64,000 nucleotides of DNA from a bacterium (GTDB lineage: Bacteria; Bacillota; Bacilli; Lactobacillales; Streptococcaceae). The number at the start of each line of letters is the position of its first letter. Position 1 is the stretch's first letter. This document shows positions 1-8,486 of the stretch, piece after piece. The stretch lies in contig CAJNBP010000001.1 in NCBI GenBank assembly GCA_905221035.1, positions 1-64,000 on the forward strand. The letters are read 5' to 3'. The translations under genes and the position numbers were made by a program. A model generated the notes under the pieces. That model did no database searches and was not told the DNA's origin. It saw only the letters and a list, made by a program, of their open reading frames with translations.

Positions 1-282
1 AATATATTCAAGATTAAAGAAATTATCCAGTGGATGATTTCTTCACGAGTATGAAAATTTGAGAACGAGTAAAGCATAATATAGCACTAGATAAATTGAG
101 TGTAAAAGAATATGAGGATCCCTTTAGGGATAGTGGTAAGTAATACTAAAGCCTCTTTAAGAGGCAAGTGACGAGTCAAGAGCAATGAGGCTTGAACAAC
201 GTGAAAGCCAGCGTCTTTAGGCGCTGGCTGGTAATTTGGGCTTATAGCCCTGGTTCAAACCACCCGTTAGACGGGTGGTCAT
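1..282 (+). mobile_element. Right-end remnant of an IS200/IS605-like element (omega-RNA region)
   Basis: No intact ORF is present. The stretch carries five short perfect hairpins in a row: ATCCC/GGGAT (118-131), GCCTC/GAGGC (151-165), GCCAGCG/CGCTGGC (207-228), GGGC/GCCC (238-250) and CCACCCGT/ACGGGTGG (260-278). The last hairpin, preceded by TTCAAA, resembles the subterminal palindrome at the right end of Firmicute IS200/IS605 elements, where the 3' end of tnpB overlaps a structured omega-RNA. Reading frames before it are interrupted by stops, so any tnpB is decayed or lies off the left edge. The element would end next to TTAC at 285-288, which is also where the stop codon of the facing transporter gene begins. 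The family assignment comes from hairpin arrangement and memory of such ends; no transposase is visible. Confidence 0.45.
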
Positions 283-284
283 GA

Positions 285-1625
285 TTACATAAATTGGGCG
301 ATGAAGACCACAATGATGATGATTGGAATGATAAAGCGAAGAAGGAAGAGCCAGACTTGGAAAAGTCCCTGTTTCCATGCTCTTTCATCAAGGTGTAGTT
401 CCTCCATAGCAAGAGCCTTTTTAAAGATATAGCCTGTAAAGAGAGAAAGGCAGAGGGCTCCAAATGGCATGAGGAGATTGGAAACCAAGAAGTCCATAGC
501 ATCAAAGAAAGTCTTTCCAAAGATGTGAACATCTGCCATAACACCGTAAGATAGGGCTGAAGGAATTCCAAAGACAAAGGTCAAGATGCCTAAAATAGCA
601 CTCCACTTGGCACGCTTGCTGTTGTCCTGATTGGTGATATTGCCCACGTTGATTTCCAGCATCACGACAGAAGAAGTGACCGTCGCAAAGAGGAAGAGCA
701 AGAGGAAGAGGATGTAGAAAATGGTTCCAAAAGGCATCTTGTCAAAGAGTTGAGGCAAGACGATAAAGAGCAAGCTCGGTCCCCCTTCAGACTGGATATT
801 GAAGGCTGACATGGCTGGGAAAATGGCTAGACCTGCCATGATGGATACCGAAATGTTCATGGCTACGATGGAAATCCCAGACTGAACCAGATTGGTTTTC
901 TTGTCCAAGTAAGAAGCATAGGTCAGCATGGCTGTAACCCCTAGTGAGAGGGCAAAGAAAGATTGTCCCAGAGCATAGAGGAGACCAGCACTAGTCAGCT
1001 TAGAGAAGTCTGGTTTGAGGAAGTAAAGAACCCCTTCCATGGCATTTGGCAAGCTGAGAGAACGACCGATGATGACAACAAAGATAATAAAGAGCAGGGG
1101 CATCATGACCTTGGAAGCTCTTTCAATCCCTTTTTGAACCCCACGTGATACAATAAAGATATTCAATAGGATAAAGGCAGCTTGAGCTCCAAGGGCAATG
1201 GCTGGATTTGAAATGATTGAAGTAAATAATTGAGCATAATCACCCGTTCTGCCAAGATGGAACAATTTTCCAAACTCAATACCCAGATAAACCAGAATCC
1301 ATCCTCCAATAACACTGTAGAAAGATAAGAGGATAAAAAGGGCAAAGGCACCAATCCAACCGATAAAGTTGTACTTACTATTCTTGCCTAGTTTTCCAAA
1401 GGTTTTGATAGCGGAAACGCCAGCACTTCGGCCGAGGGCAAACTCAGCTAGCAGTAGGGGGAAACCGATTAGAATAGTGGAAAAGAGAAAGACTAGTAAA
1501 AAGCCTCCTCCACCGTTAGCAGCAGTCATATAAGGGAATTTCCAAACGGCACCAAGTCCGATGGCTGAACCAGCAGACGCTAGGATGAAGCCTAGTTTAG
1601 AACCCCATTGCGATTTTTCAGACAT
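285..1625 (-). CDS. Sodium-dependent transporter, SNF/NSS family
   Basis: 446-residue polytopic membrane protein of the neurotransmitter:sodium symporter family. These proteins import amino acids or similar small molecules with Na+. The N-terminus shows the family signature: WGSKLGFILASAGSAIGLG, then VWKFPY, which line the Na+ and substrate sites near TM1 in LeuT-like folds. About eleven or twelve hydrophobic segments follow. The reading frame is open 21 codons further upstream, but I start at the ATG (1623-1625) because an AGGAG lies 7-11 nt before it and the protein then begins MSEKSQWGSK. It is transcribed away from the neighbouring MerR-type regulator gene; the two share a 350-bp promoter region. 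Its substrate cannot be read from sequence. The 3' end abuts the IS-like remnant, and no U-tract terminator is visible. Confidence 0.9.
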   Translation of the reverse strand: MSEKSQWGSKLGFILASAGSAIGLGAVWKFPYMTAANGGGGFLLVFLFSTILIGFPLLLAEFALGRSAGVSAIKTFGKLGKNSKYNFIGWIGAFALFILLSFYSVIGGWILVYLGIEFGKLFHLGRTGDYAQLFTSIISNPAIALGAQAAFILLNIFIVSRGVQKGIERASKVMMPLLFIIFVVIIGRSLSLPNAMEGVLYFLKPDFSKLTSAGLLYALGQSFFALSLGVTAMLTYASYLDKKTNLVQSGISIVAMNISVSIMAGLAIFPAMSAFNIQSEGGPSLLFIVLPQLFDKMPFGTIFYILFLLLFLFATVTSSVVMLEINVGNITNQDNSKRAKWSAILGILTFVFGIPSALSYGVMADVHIFGKTFFDAMDFLVSNLLMPFGALCLSLFTGYIFKKALAMEELHLDERAWKQGLFQVWLFLLRFIIPIIIIVVFIAQFM

Positions 1626-1731
1626 AGTTAAACTCCTAAAATTAGTATTACAAAAGAAAAAGCTACTGCCCTTGGCAAATAGCCTCATAAGTACTCAAAA
1701 TGAGCCTTTCTTTTGATTGTTAGACTTGACT

Positions 1732-1760
1732 ATCCTATCATGTTTTCTAAGGTCTGTCAA
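1732..1760 (-). promoter_or_regulatory. Promoter of the SNF transporter gene
   Basis: On the minus strand TTGACA (1755-1760) and TAGGAT (1732-1737) are separated by 17 bp. This is a sigma-A type promoter about 105 nt upstream of the start codon. Confidence 0.6.
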
Positions 1761-1809
1761 GAAAACCGTTTTCATGTTATGATAAAGTAAAAAAATTTCG
1801 CAAAAACGC

Positions 1810-1840
1810 TTGACTCTGACCTAAGGGTAGGGGTTATACT
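1810..1840 (+). promoter_or_regulatory. MerR-type promoter with 19-bp spacer
   Basis: TTGACT (1810-1815) and TATACT (1835-1840) are separated by 19 bp instead of 17. An over-long 19-bp spacer is the hallmark of promoters that MerR-family proteins activate by untwisting DNA. The gene directly downstream encodes such a protein, so autoregulation is the simplest reading. Confidence 0.65.
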
Positions 1841-1850
1841 ATCAATGTAA

Positions 1851-1965
1851 TACTCTTCGAAAATCAAATTCAAACCACGTCAGCTTCCATCTGCAACCTC
1901 AAAACGGTGTTTTGAGCAGCCTGCGGCTAGCTTCCTAGTTTGCTCTTTGATTTTCATTGAGTATA
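1851..1965 (+). repeat. BOX element (boxA-boxC, no boxB)
   Basis: It begins TACTCTTCGAAAATC and ends TTGATTTTCATTGAGTATA, the conserved outer ends of the streptococcal BOX repeat. The middle has one CCTCAAAACGGTGTTTTGAG stem, and boxA is shortened (the usual GCCTTGCCGTAG part is missing). It sits inside the 5' leader of the MerR gene, and its last bases run directly into the ribosome-binding site. Confidence 0.85.
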
Positions 1966-1976
1966 AGGAGGAAATC

Positions 1977-2717
1977 ATGTACCATATAAAAGAAGCTGCC
2001 CAGCTTTCAGGTGTTTCTGTCAAGACCCTGCACCACTATGATAAGATAGGACTTTTGGTCCCATTAAAGTCGGAAAACGGCTATCGAACCTACAGTCAGG
2101 AGGATTTGGAACGGCTTCAGGTCATTCTTTATTACAAATATCTAGGTTTTTCTTTAGAAAAAATAGCAGAGCTATTAAAGGAAGAAAGGACAGATTTATT
2201 GCCCCATCTGACCAGACAGTTGGACTATTTGACTCGAGAAAGACAACATCTGGATACCTTGATTTCCACCTTGCAAAAAACCATTCAAGAACAAAAAGGA
2301 GAAAGAGAAATGAGCATTCAAGAGAAATTTGCTGGATTTAACTACCAAGATCATCAAAAATACCACCAAGAGGCGGTAGAGAAGTATGGACAAGAAGTCA
2401 TGGACCAAGCGCTCGAGCGCCAAAAAGGTCACGAAGAAGAGGCTACGGCTGCCTTCAACCAAGTCTTTCAAGCCTTGGCACAAAATCTTCAAGCAGGTCT
2501 GCCTGTAGCAGCCACCGAAAATCAAGAAGAAGCAGCCAAACTCTTGCAAGCTATTCGTACTTATGGATTTGATTGTACGATTGAAGTCTTCGGTCATATC
2601 GGTAAAGGCTACGTCTATAACCCAGAGTTTAAGGAAAACATTGATAAATTTGGTTCTGGAACAGCCCAGTATACATCAGATGTTATTGCCCACTATGTCC
2701 AAACTCAGACAAAATAA
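1977..2717 (+). CDS. MerR-family regulator with TipAS-type effector domain
   Basis: 246-residue transcription factor. Residues 1-70 are a winged-helix MerR domain (MYHIKEAAQLSGVSVKTLHHYDKIGLL, written here as key motif KTLHHYDKIGLL). Residues about 75-112 form the dimerisation coiled coil. Residues about 120-246 match the TipAS antibiotic-recognition domain, which in TipA and Mta-like proteins binds thiopeptides or other hydrophobic drugs. The longer frame starting at TTG 1947 lies inside the BOX repeat; I chose the ATG at 1977 because AAGGAGG precedes it at good spacing and the protein then starts exactly at the HTH. The promoter upstream has the 19-bp spacer typical of MerR targets. The divergent SNF transporter is a possible second target. 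The natural ligand is unknown. Confidence 0.88.
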   Translation: MYHIKEAAQLSGVSVKTLHHYDKIGLLVPLKSENGYRTYSQEDLERLQVILYYKYLGFSLEKIAELLKEERTDLLPHLTRQLDYLTRERQHLDTLISTLQKTIQEQKGEREMSIQEKFAGFNYQDHQKYHQEAVEKYGQEVMDQALERQKGHEEEATAAFNQVFQALAQNLQAGLPVAATENQEEAAKLLQAIRTYGFDCTIEVFGHIGKGYVYNPEFKENIDKFGSGTAQYTSDVIAHYVQTQTK

Positions 2718-2744
2718 AATCGGAGGAGTATTCTTCCGATTTTT
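2716..2744. terminator. Terminator after merR (bidirectional)
   Basis: AAAATCGGAGGA pairs with TCTTCCGATTTT across a 4-nt loop and is followed by T residues. It lies between the convergent MerR gene and the DUF1697 gene. Confidence 0.8.
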
Positions 2745-2758
2745 GCTAAATTCAAGTA

Positions 2759-3280
2759 CTACTTGCTTAATAATTTTTCTACCACATTTAGTTTTCGCAT
2801 GGTCAAATCCACATTGAAAAGCTTTTCAAGATAGTTAGTATTGAGCTTTTTTCGTTTTGCAGTTCTAGGGAGATAGAGGTAGAGACAGTGGTTACCGACA
2901 CAAATTTCTTCTTCGCTGTAATCAATTTTTAATTTTTCTAAAGGGAGACTTTGAATAGCTTCTTGATAAAAAATCACGTGTACATGGTCATAAAGATAGT
3001 GTTCTCCAAACGGATTTTCTTGGACAATGTTTTTAAAAATATCCTTATTCTTAATGATTATTTTGAGATTGGCTCCAATCTTTTCCTTTATTAGAGTATG
3101 AACCTGTTCTCGTATTTCTTCGAGAGCTAAGTTACTTTCAAGAATAATATTTCCACTTTGAATATAAGTTCGAACTTGTTGAAAACCAGCTTCTGTCAAG
3201 ATATCTACTAGATAAGACATTTTAGGGATAGCATTTTTTCCATTAGGAGTCACTCCCCTTAGCAAGATAATATGTTCCAA
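2759..3280 (-). CDS. DUF1697 family protein
   Basis: 173-residue soluble protein of the DUF1697 family. The N-terminal pattern ILLRGVTPNGKN...V-TYIQSGNI is the family signature (usually LLRGINVGGKN and TYIQSGNV). Function is not established for the family. The length is close to the usual 175-185. Translation appears to start at a TTG (plus-strand CAA at 3278-3280) with AAAGGA seven to eight nt upstream; no ATG lies close enough to start at the conserved motif. It is downstream of and co-oriented with the flavoprotein gene (gap 48 nt) and may be co-transcribed with it. Confidence 0.82.
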   Translation of the reverse strand: MEHIILLRGVTPNGKNAIPKMSYLVDILTEAGFQQVRTYIQSGNIILESNLALEEIREQVHTLIKEKIGANLKIIIKNKDIFKNIVQENPFGEHYLYDHVHVIFYQEAIQSLPLEKLKIDYSEEEICVGNHCLYLYLPRTAKRKKLNTNYLEKLFNVDLTMRKLNVVEKLLSK

Positions 3281-3328
3281 AGTCGTTCCTTTCTTTTGGG
3301 GTGGATTGTTCCATTGAGTACTGTATAT

Positions 3329-4548
<1,220 letters not shown>

Positions 4549-4559
4549 CTAGAATGCAA

Positions 4560-5405
4560 TTAATCAATTTCATATCCCATCAGCAAACCACCATCTTCTG
4601 CATAGAAACTGCAGAGACCAGATGTTGGGAGAATTTTAATATCCGCTTGTGGGAAGGTTTCACGGATTCTTTCTGAGAGCTGTTGGCAACATTTCTCGTT
4701 ATTACGTTGTGCCATGACAACACGGCCACCAGCATATCCAGCTTTTACTAACTCATCATAGGCTGCTTGAACTGCTTTCTTTGGACCTCTTGCTTTTTGT
4801 AGCAATTCGAGGGTTCCAGTTTCACTAGCTTCTCCAACCATACGGATATTGAGAAGGCCAACGACTGTACCGATAAGCTTGCTCAAACGGCCGTTCTTCA
4901 CCAAGTTATCGACTTTGGCTAGGACAAAAAGTAACTTGGTCTTTTCTTGATAAGCAGTGATAGCTTCAACCACTTCTTCAAAAGATAAGCCCTGGTCAAT
5001 CAAGTCATTCAATTTTTCTACGAGCAAGTCAACTTCCCCGCCAGCAGACAAACTATCAATCACATGAATCTTAGTGTCAGGATGTTCTTCCAGATAAATA
5101 TTCTTTGCTAGTTGAGCACTATTGTGGCTGCCAGAAAGAGTACCAGTAATGGTTACTAGGAAAATGTTTTTGGCACCTTCAAATGCTCGCAAATAGTCAT
5201 CTGGGCTTGGACAAGCTGATTTTGAAGCTTCTGCGGTTGCATACATAGTTTCCATCATTTGGTCAATGTCAAGACTGGCATCATCGACAAAGACTTGATC
5301 AGCTACTTGAATGGTTAAGGGGACACTTACAAAGGTTGTGTCAATAGCTGGTCTTTCCAGCTGACGATAATCACAACCAGAGTCAGCAATAATCTTCCAA
5401 GTCAT
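4560..5405 (-). CDS. DegV family fatty-acid-binding protein
   Basis: 281 residues. The protein starts IIADSGCD, the canonical DegV opening (usually I.TDSSCDL), and carries the internal fatty-acid contact motif FLVTITGTLSGSHNSA and a C-terminal region ending near the ligand cap. DegV-family members bind a single fatty acid and, in Gram-positive bacteria, act as FakB-type partners that present it to the kinase FakA. Whether this copy serves FakA is inference; no kinase gene is nearby. The start has GGAG about 8 nt upstream. An 8-bp perfect inverted repeat (CTTTGTCA/TGACAAAG) lies in its leader, facing a divergently transcribed TetR-type gene. The gene ends in a strong terminator. Confidence 0.88.
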   Translation of the reverse strand: MTWKIIADSGCDYRQLERPAIDTTFVSVPLTIQVADQVFVDDASLDIDQMMETMYATAEASKSACPSPDDYLRAFEGAKNIFLVTITGTLSGSHNSAQLAKNIYLEEHPDTKIHVIDSLSAGGEVDLLVEKLNDLIDQGLSFEEVVEAITAYQEKTKLLFVLAKVDNLVKNGRLSKLIGTVVGLLNIRMVGEASETGTLELLQKARGPKKAVQAAYDELVKAGYAGGRVVMAQRNNEKCCQQLSERIRETFPQADIKILPTSGLCSFYAEDGGLLMGYEID

Positions 5406-5418
5406 AGAAATTCTCCAT

Positions 5419-5443
5419 CTTTGTCAGTTATACATTGACAAAG
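5419..5443. promoter_or_regulatory. Inverted repeat in the degV leader, candidate operator
   Basis: CTTTGTCA (5419-5426) and TGACAAAG (5436-5443) form a perfect 8-bp inverted repeat with a 9-bp centre. It lies between the degV -10 box (plus 5462-5467, minus-strand TGATATAAT) and the degV start codon, next to the divergent TetR-family gene. Operator function is inference. Confidence 0.4.
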
Positions 5444-5529
5444 GTTCTGTCTTTTTTTACAATTATATCATGAAAACCCTTGAAACAAAAGCCTCATCCG
5501 TCTGTTGTGACAAGTAGAAAGAAAATGTT

Positions 5530-6087
5530 ATGTCTGAACGTAGAATCTCTGAAAAATCTCTTGAAAATCTCAGAAAATCAAATCAAGAATCCAATCTATT
5601 AACCAGAGAAGCCATTGAAACAGCCCTCTTGCAGCTCTTGGAAAAAAAGGACCTGACCAAGATTAGTATTTCTGAATTGGTCAAGCGTGCAGGCGTTTCG
5701 CGTGCGGCCTTTTACCGTAATTATGATTCTAAAGAGGAGATTTTAGAAAGCGTCTTTAAAAGAACTGTCCATAATATTATGGAACAGCTGCATCATTACG
5801 ATTTAAAGACAGACCTTTATCTGGTCTGGGTTCACCTTTTCCGGGAGGCCAGAAAGGAAGCCAGAGTGATTCAATTGGCCTTGGATTACCACCTGGAAAA
5901 AATCTTTGTCCAAGCCATGCAGGAATTTTTAGAAAAATACCATGGAAAATCAAAAGGTGTCAGCTCTTATCTTCATTCCTTCTGGAGTTCAGCCATCGTC
6001 TCTGTTCTCCTAAAATGGATCAAGGATGGCATGAAGGTACCAGCTGAAAAGATTGCGGATTTAGGTTTACCATTTTTTAAGAAATAG
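5530..6087 (+). CDS. TetR/AcrR-family transcriptional regulator
   Basis: 185 residues. The N-terminal third is a TetR helix-turn-helix: TREAIETALLQLLEKKDLTKISISELVKRAGVSRAAFYRNYDSKEEI region, with the diagnostic VSRAAFYRNY recognition helix and the following YDSKEEI. The C-terminal part is a helical dimerisation/ligand domain resembling the DhaS-like TetR_C group. The gene is divergent from degV and 18 nt upstream of the dCMP deaminase gene, so its target could be either neighbour. The ribosome-binding site is weak (AGAAAG). The ligand is not predictable. Confidence 0.85.
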   Translation: MSERRISEKSLENLRKSNQESNLLTREAIETALLQLLEKKDLTKISISELVKRAGVSRAAFYRNYDSKEEILESVFKRTVHNIMEQLHHYDLKTDLYLVWVHLFREARKEARVIQLALDYHLEKIFVQAMQEFLEKYHGKSKGVSSYLHSFWSSAIVSVLLKWIKDGMKVPAEKIADLGLPFFKK

Positions 6088-6105
6088 AGAAAAAGGAGAA
6101 AAGAG

Positions 6106-6573
6106 ATGACTGAAAAAAGACTAGCCTGGGATGAGTATTTTGCAGCCCAAGCCCTACTGATTGCCAATCGTTCCACTTGTAAACGTGCCAAAGTGGGCGC
6201 GATTCTGGTAAAGGATAATAAGGTTATTTCCACTGGATACAATGGTTCGGTGTCAGGTACCGAGCATTGTATTGATCACGAATGTCTGGTCATTGAAGGC
6301 CACTGTGTTCGCACCCTTCACGCAGAGGTGAATGCTATTCTCCAAGGTGCAGAACGTGGTGTTCCTAAAGGCTTTACAGCCTATGTGACCCATTTTCCTT
6401 GTCTGAATTGTACCAAACAATTGCTTCAGGTCGGTTGTAAGCGCGTGGTTTATATCAACCAGTACCGAATGGATGACTATGCCCAATACCTTTATCAAGA
6501 AAAAGGGACAGAATTGACCCATCTACCACTTGAGACCGTACAGGTAGCTCTTAAAGAGGCAGATTTAATGTAA
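6106..6573 (+). CDS. dCMP deaminase / ComEB family cytidine deaminase
   Basis: 155 residues of the zinc-dependent CMP/dCMP deaminase family. The active-site HAEVNAI supplies the Zn His and the catalytic Glu, and PCLNCTKQLL supplies the two Zn cysteines (PCxxC). In Gram-positive bacteria this family converts dCMP to dUMP for dTMP synthesis, and the gene is often called comEB from its place in the B. subtilis comE operon; there is no competence gene beside it here. The ATG has a strong AAAGGAG at 8 nt. It likely shares transcripts with the TetR gene 18 nt upstream, and ends in a terminator that overlaps the upp promoter. Confidence 0.9.
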   Translation: MTEKRLAWDEYFAAQALLIANRSTCKRAKVGAILVKDNKVISTGYNGSVSGTEHCIDHECLVIEGHCVRTLHAEVNAILQGAERGVPKGFTAYVTHFPCLNCTKQLLQVGCKRVVYINQYRMDDYAQYLYQEKGTELTHLPLETVQVALKEADLM

Positions 6574-6590
6574 AAATTATCAAAAATAAA

Positions 6591-6620
6591 TGGTTTAGAA
6601 AGATTTTTAAACCGTTTTTT
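6591..6620 (+). terminator. Terminator after the dCMP deaminase gene
   Basis: ATGGTTTA pairs with TAAACCGT (one G-U) around a 10-nt loop and runs into TTTTTT. Its T-run abuts the extended -10 of upp. Confidence 0.7.
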
Positions 6621-6628
6621 GGTATAAT
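6620..6628 (+). promoter_or_regulatory. upp promoter, extended -10
   Basis: TGGTATAAT: TG at 6620-6621 and TATAAT at 6623-6628. It lies 33 nt before the upp start codon. No good -35 is visible. Confidence 0.6.
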
Positions 6629-6661
6629 AAGAAGAATAAATTGAAAGAAGGAATTCCAAAA

Positions 6662-7291
6662 ATGGGAAAAATTGAAGTTATTAATCATCCACTGATTCAA
6701 CACAAATTGTCAATCTTGCGTCGTACAGATACTTCTACAAAAGCTTTCCGTGAGCTAGTAGATGAGATTGCAATGTTGATGGGGTATGAAGTACTTCGTG
6801 ATCTTCCACTAGAAGATGTGGAAATCGAAACACCAATTACAAAAACAGTTCAAAAACAATTGGCAGGTAAGAAATTGGCCATCGTTCCAATCTTGCGTGC
6901 AGGTATCGGGATGGTTGATGGACTTTTGAGCTTGGTTCCAGCCGCTAAAGTTGGCCACATCGGTATGTACCGTGATGAAGAAACACTTCAACCAGTTGAG
7001 TACTTGGTGAAATTGCCTGAAGACATTGATCAACGTCAAATTTTTGTCGTAGACCCAATGTTGGCAACAGGTGGCTCAGCAATCTTGGCTGTTGATTCTC
7101 TAAAAAAACGTGGCGCATCAAATATCAAATTTGTCTGCCTTGTATCTGCTCCAGAAGGTGTTAAAGCCCTTCAAGAAGCTCATCCAGATGTAGAAATCTT
7201 TACAGCAGCCTTGGATGAACGTTTGAACGAACACGGTTATATCGTTCCAGGTCTTGGTGATGCTGGAGACCGCTTGTTCGGTACAAAATAA
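6662..7291 (+). CDS. upp: Uracil phosphoribosyltransferase
   Basis: 209-residue cytoplasmic enzyme that makes UMP from uracil and PRPP in pyrimidine salvage. The protein [17 protein letters not shown].. matches the family from its first residues. [10 protein letters not shown] is the PRPP-binding loop, and the C-terminal [14 protein letters not shown] contributes the uracil site. An in-frame TTG at 6641 would add seven residues, but AAGGA at the right distance and family alignment favour the ATG at 6662. It is transcribed alone from its own extended -10 promoter. The region after it carries only imperfect hairpins before the CtsR-controlled clpP promoter, so read-through into clpP is possible. 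Confidence 0.97.
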   Translation: MGKIEVINHPLIQHKLSILRRTDTSTKAFRELVDEIAMLMGYEVLRDLPLEDVEIETPITKTVQKQLAGKKLAIVPILRAGIGMVDGLLSLVPAAKVGHIGMYRDEETLQPVEYLVKLPEDIDQRQIFVVDPMLATGGSAILAVDSLKKRGASNIKFVCLVSAPEGVKALQEAHPDVEIFTAALDERLNEHGYIVPGLGDAGDRLFGTK

Positions 7292-7345
7292 AATTAAAAA
7301 GAGATTGACTTGGAAAAGGATTTCCAGTCTTGGAAGGAGGTTGAA

Positions 7346-7382
7346 TTTTTGTTTCTGTCTGATGAAAACAGAGCAAAAATTT
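7346..7382 (+). other. Long imperfect hairpin before the clpP promoter
   Basis: AATTTTTGTTTCTGT pairs with ACAGAGCAAAAATT with a single extra base; the right arm touches the CtsR operator. It may be the upp terminator or a secondary structure in read-through RNA. Confidence 0.4.
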
Positions 7383-7396
7383 GACCTTTTTTGACC
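7380..7396. promoter_or_regulatory. CtsR operator overlapping the clpP -35
   Basis: TTTGACC-TTT-TTTGACC is the exact complement of the CtsR heptad direct repeat (GGTCAAA-NNN-GGTCAAA). It covers the -35 box TTGACC (7381-7386), so CtsR binding would block polymerase; heat shock relieves this in Gram-positive bacteria. Confidence 0.92.
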
Positions 7397-7409
7397 AAGA
7401 TATTATAAT
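7381..7409 (+). promoter_or_regulatory. clpP promoter
   Basis: TTGACC (7381-7386) and TATAAT (7404-7409) with a 17-bp spacer. Confidence 0.85.
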
Positions 7410-7463
7410 AGTCTTATCTTCAGTCATTTGACAAACAAAATTAAAACTTAAAAGGAGAAATGA

Positions 7464-8054
7464 ATGATTCCTGTAGTTATTGAACAAACAAGCCGTGGGG
7501 AACGTTCCTACGATATTTACTCACGTCTTCTCAAAGACCGTATCATCATGCTGACAGGCCCAGTTGAAGACAACATGGCCAACTCAGTTATTGCTCAGTT
7601 GCTTTTCTTGGATGCTCAAGATAGTACAAAAGATATTTACCTTTACGTCAATACACCTGGTGGTTCTGTTTCAGCTGGTTTGGCAATCGTTGATACAATG
7701 AACTTTATCAAGGCAGATGTCCAAACCATCGTTATGGGGATGGCTGCATCTATGGGTACTGTCATCGCATCAAGTGGAGCAAAAGGCAAACGTTTCATGC
7801 TTCCAAATGCTGAGTACATGATTCACCAACCAATGGGTGGAACAGGTGGTGGTACCCAACAAACTGATATGGCTATCGCTGCAGAACACTTGCTTAAAAC
7901 TCGTAACACCTTGGAAAAAATCTTGGCTGAAAATTCAGGTCAGTCAATTGAAAAAGTCCATGCAGATGCAGAACGCGATAACTGGATGAGCGCCCAAGAA
8001 ACACTTGAATATGGCTTTATTGATGAAATCATGGCCAACAATTCATTGAATTAA
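7464..8054 (+). CDS. clpP: ATP-dependent Clp protease proteolytic subunit
   Basis: 196-residue serine peptidase that forms the double-heptameric chamber of Clp proteases and degrades substrates delivered by ClpC, ClpE, ClpX or ClpL. The catalytic triad is visible: Ser96 in MGMAASMGT, His121 in EYMIHQP, and Asp172 in ERDNWMS. In pneumococcus ClpP controls competence shut-off, stress survival and virulence. The start is the ATG at 7464 with AAAGGAG 6 nt upstream; the protein then begins [17 protein letters not shown] as in all relatives. Transcription comes from a 17-bp-spaced promoter with a perfect CtsR operator over its -35, and stops at the hairpin at 8066-8093. Confidence 0.98.
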   Translation: MIPVVIEQTSRGERSYDIYSRLLKDRIIMLTGPVEDNMANSVIAQLLFLDAQDSTKDIYLYVNTPGGSVSAGLAIVDTMNFIKADVQTIVMGMAASMGTVIASSGAKGKRFMLPNAEYMIHQPMGGTGGGTQQTDMAIAAEHLLKTRNTLEKILAENSGQSIEKVHADAERDNWMSAQETLEYGFIDEIMANNSLN

Positions 8055-8065
8055 TGATGAAAGAA

Positions 8066-8093
8066 GGCAAACTCGACTGGGTTTGCTTTTTTT
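8066..8093 (+). terminator. clpP terminator
   Basis: GGCAAAC/GTTTGC stem followed by TTTTTTT. The T-run leads straight into the TGGTATAAT promoter of the next gene. Confidence 0.85.
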
Positions 8094-8101
8094 GGTATAA
8101 T
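8093..8101 (+). promoter_or_regulatory. Promoter of the YlbG-family gene, extended -10
   Basis: TGGTATAAT with TATAAT at 8096-8101, 31 nt before the start codon and directly after the clpP terminator. Confidence 0.6.
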
Positions 8102-8132
8102 AGGGAGAGATTTCTTAGAAAGAGGATTTATC

Positions 8133-8420
8133 ATGTTTGAAAAAGTCAATCGATCTGGCTTGATTATCTATCTTTACTATAATCGTGATGCCAAAAAATT
8201 GCAGGATTATGGAGATATAACTTATCATTCCAAGAAACATCGTTACTTACAACTCTATGTTCCAACTCAAGAAGTGGAGCAATTGGTTGGACACTTGAGC
8301 AAGGAAAAATTCATAAAAAAAGTCAGAGTCTGTCATATCCAAGAGCTGGAAACACCCTTTGTGGGCAATCTTTATCGAGAGGAAAACGTTATCATCGAAA
8401 AAGTTCAAGAAAAGTGTTGA
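8133..8420 (+). CDS. YlbG family protein (DUF2129)
   Basis: 95-residue cytoplasmic protein of the DUF2129/YlbG family, small Firmicute proteins without an assigned function. The [21 protein letters not shown] opening ([16 protein letters not shown]) and the later PFVGNLYRE segment match the family. RBS AGAGGA lies 7 nt before the ATG. It has its own promoter after clpP. The livJ -35 box overlaps its stop codon (TGA at 8418-8420), so the two genes are packed tightly, but livJ has an independent promoter. Confidence 0.85.
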   Translation: MFEKVNRSGLIIYLYYNRDAKKLQDYGDITYHSKKHRYLQLYVPTQEVEQLVGHLSKEKFIKKVRVCHIQELETPFVGNLYREENVIIEKVQEKC

Positions 8421-8445
8421 CAATTTTCTGATAATTCGGTATATT
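8417..8445 (+). promoter_or_regulatory. livJ promoter
   Basis: TTGACA (8417-8422) and TATATT (8440-8445) separated by 17 bp. Confidence 0.85.
8422..8436. promoter_or_regulatory. CodY box in the livJ promoter
   Basis: AATTTTCTGATAATT differs at one position from the CodY consensus AATTTTCWGAAAATT and lies between the -35 and -10 boxes. CodY repression of branched-chain amino-acid genes when GTP and isoleucine are high is well known in Firmicutes. Confidence 0.85.
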
Positions 8446-8486
8446 CTTAACATGCTATTTATTTAAGAAATAAGGAGACAAAAAAG

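Larger units (their letters stand above)
1626..1976. other. Divergent intergenic region SNF transporter / merR
   Basis: This 351-bp gene-free stretch holds the transporter promoter on the minus strand (1732-1760), a MerR-type promoter on the plus strand (1810-1840), a BOX element (1851-1965) and the ribosome-binding site of the MerR gene (about 1965-1971). Nothing else stands out. Confidence 0.7.

Noticed and set aside
1626..1688. 21-codon N-terminal extension of the SNF transporter
   Set aside because: The extension lacks family similarity and the inner ATG has an AGGAG at proper distance.
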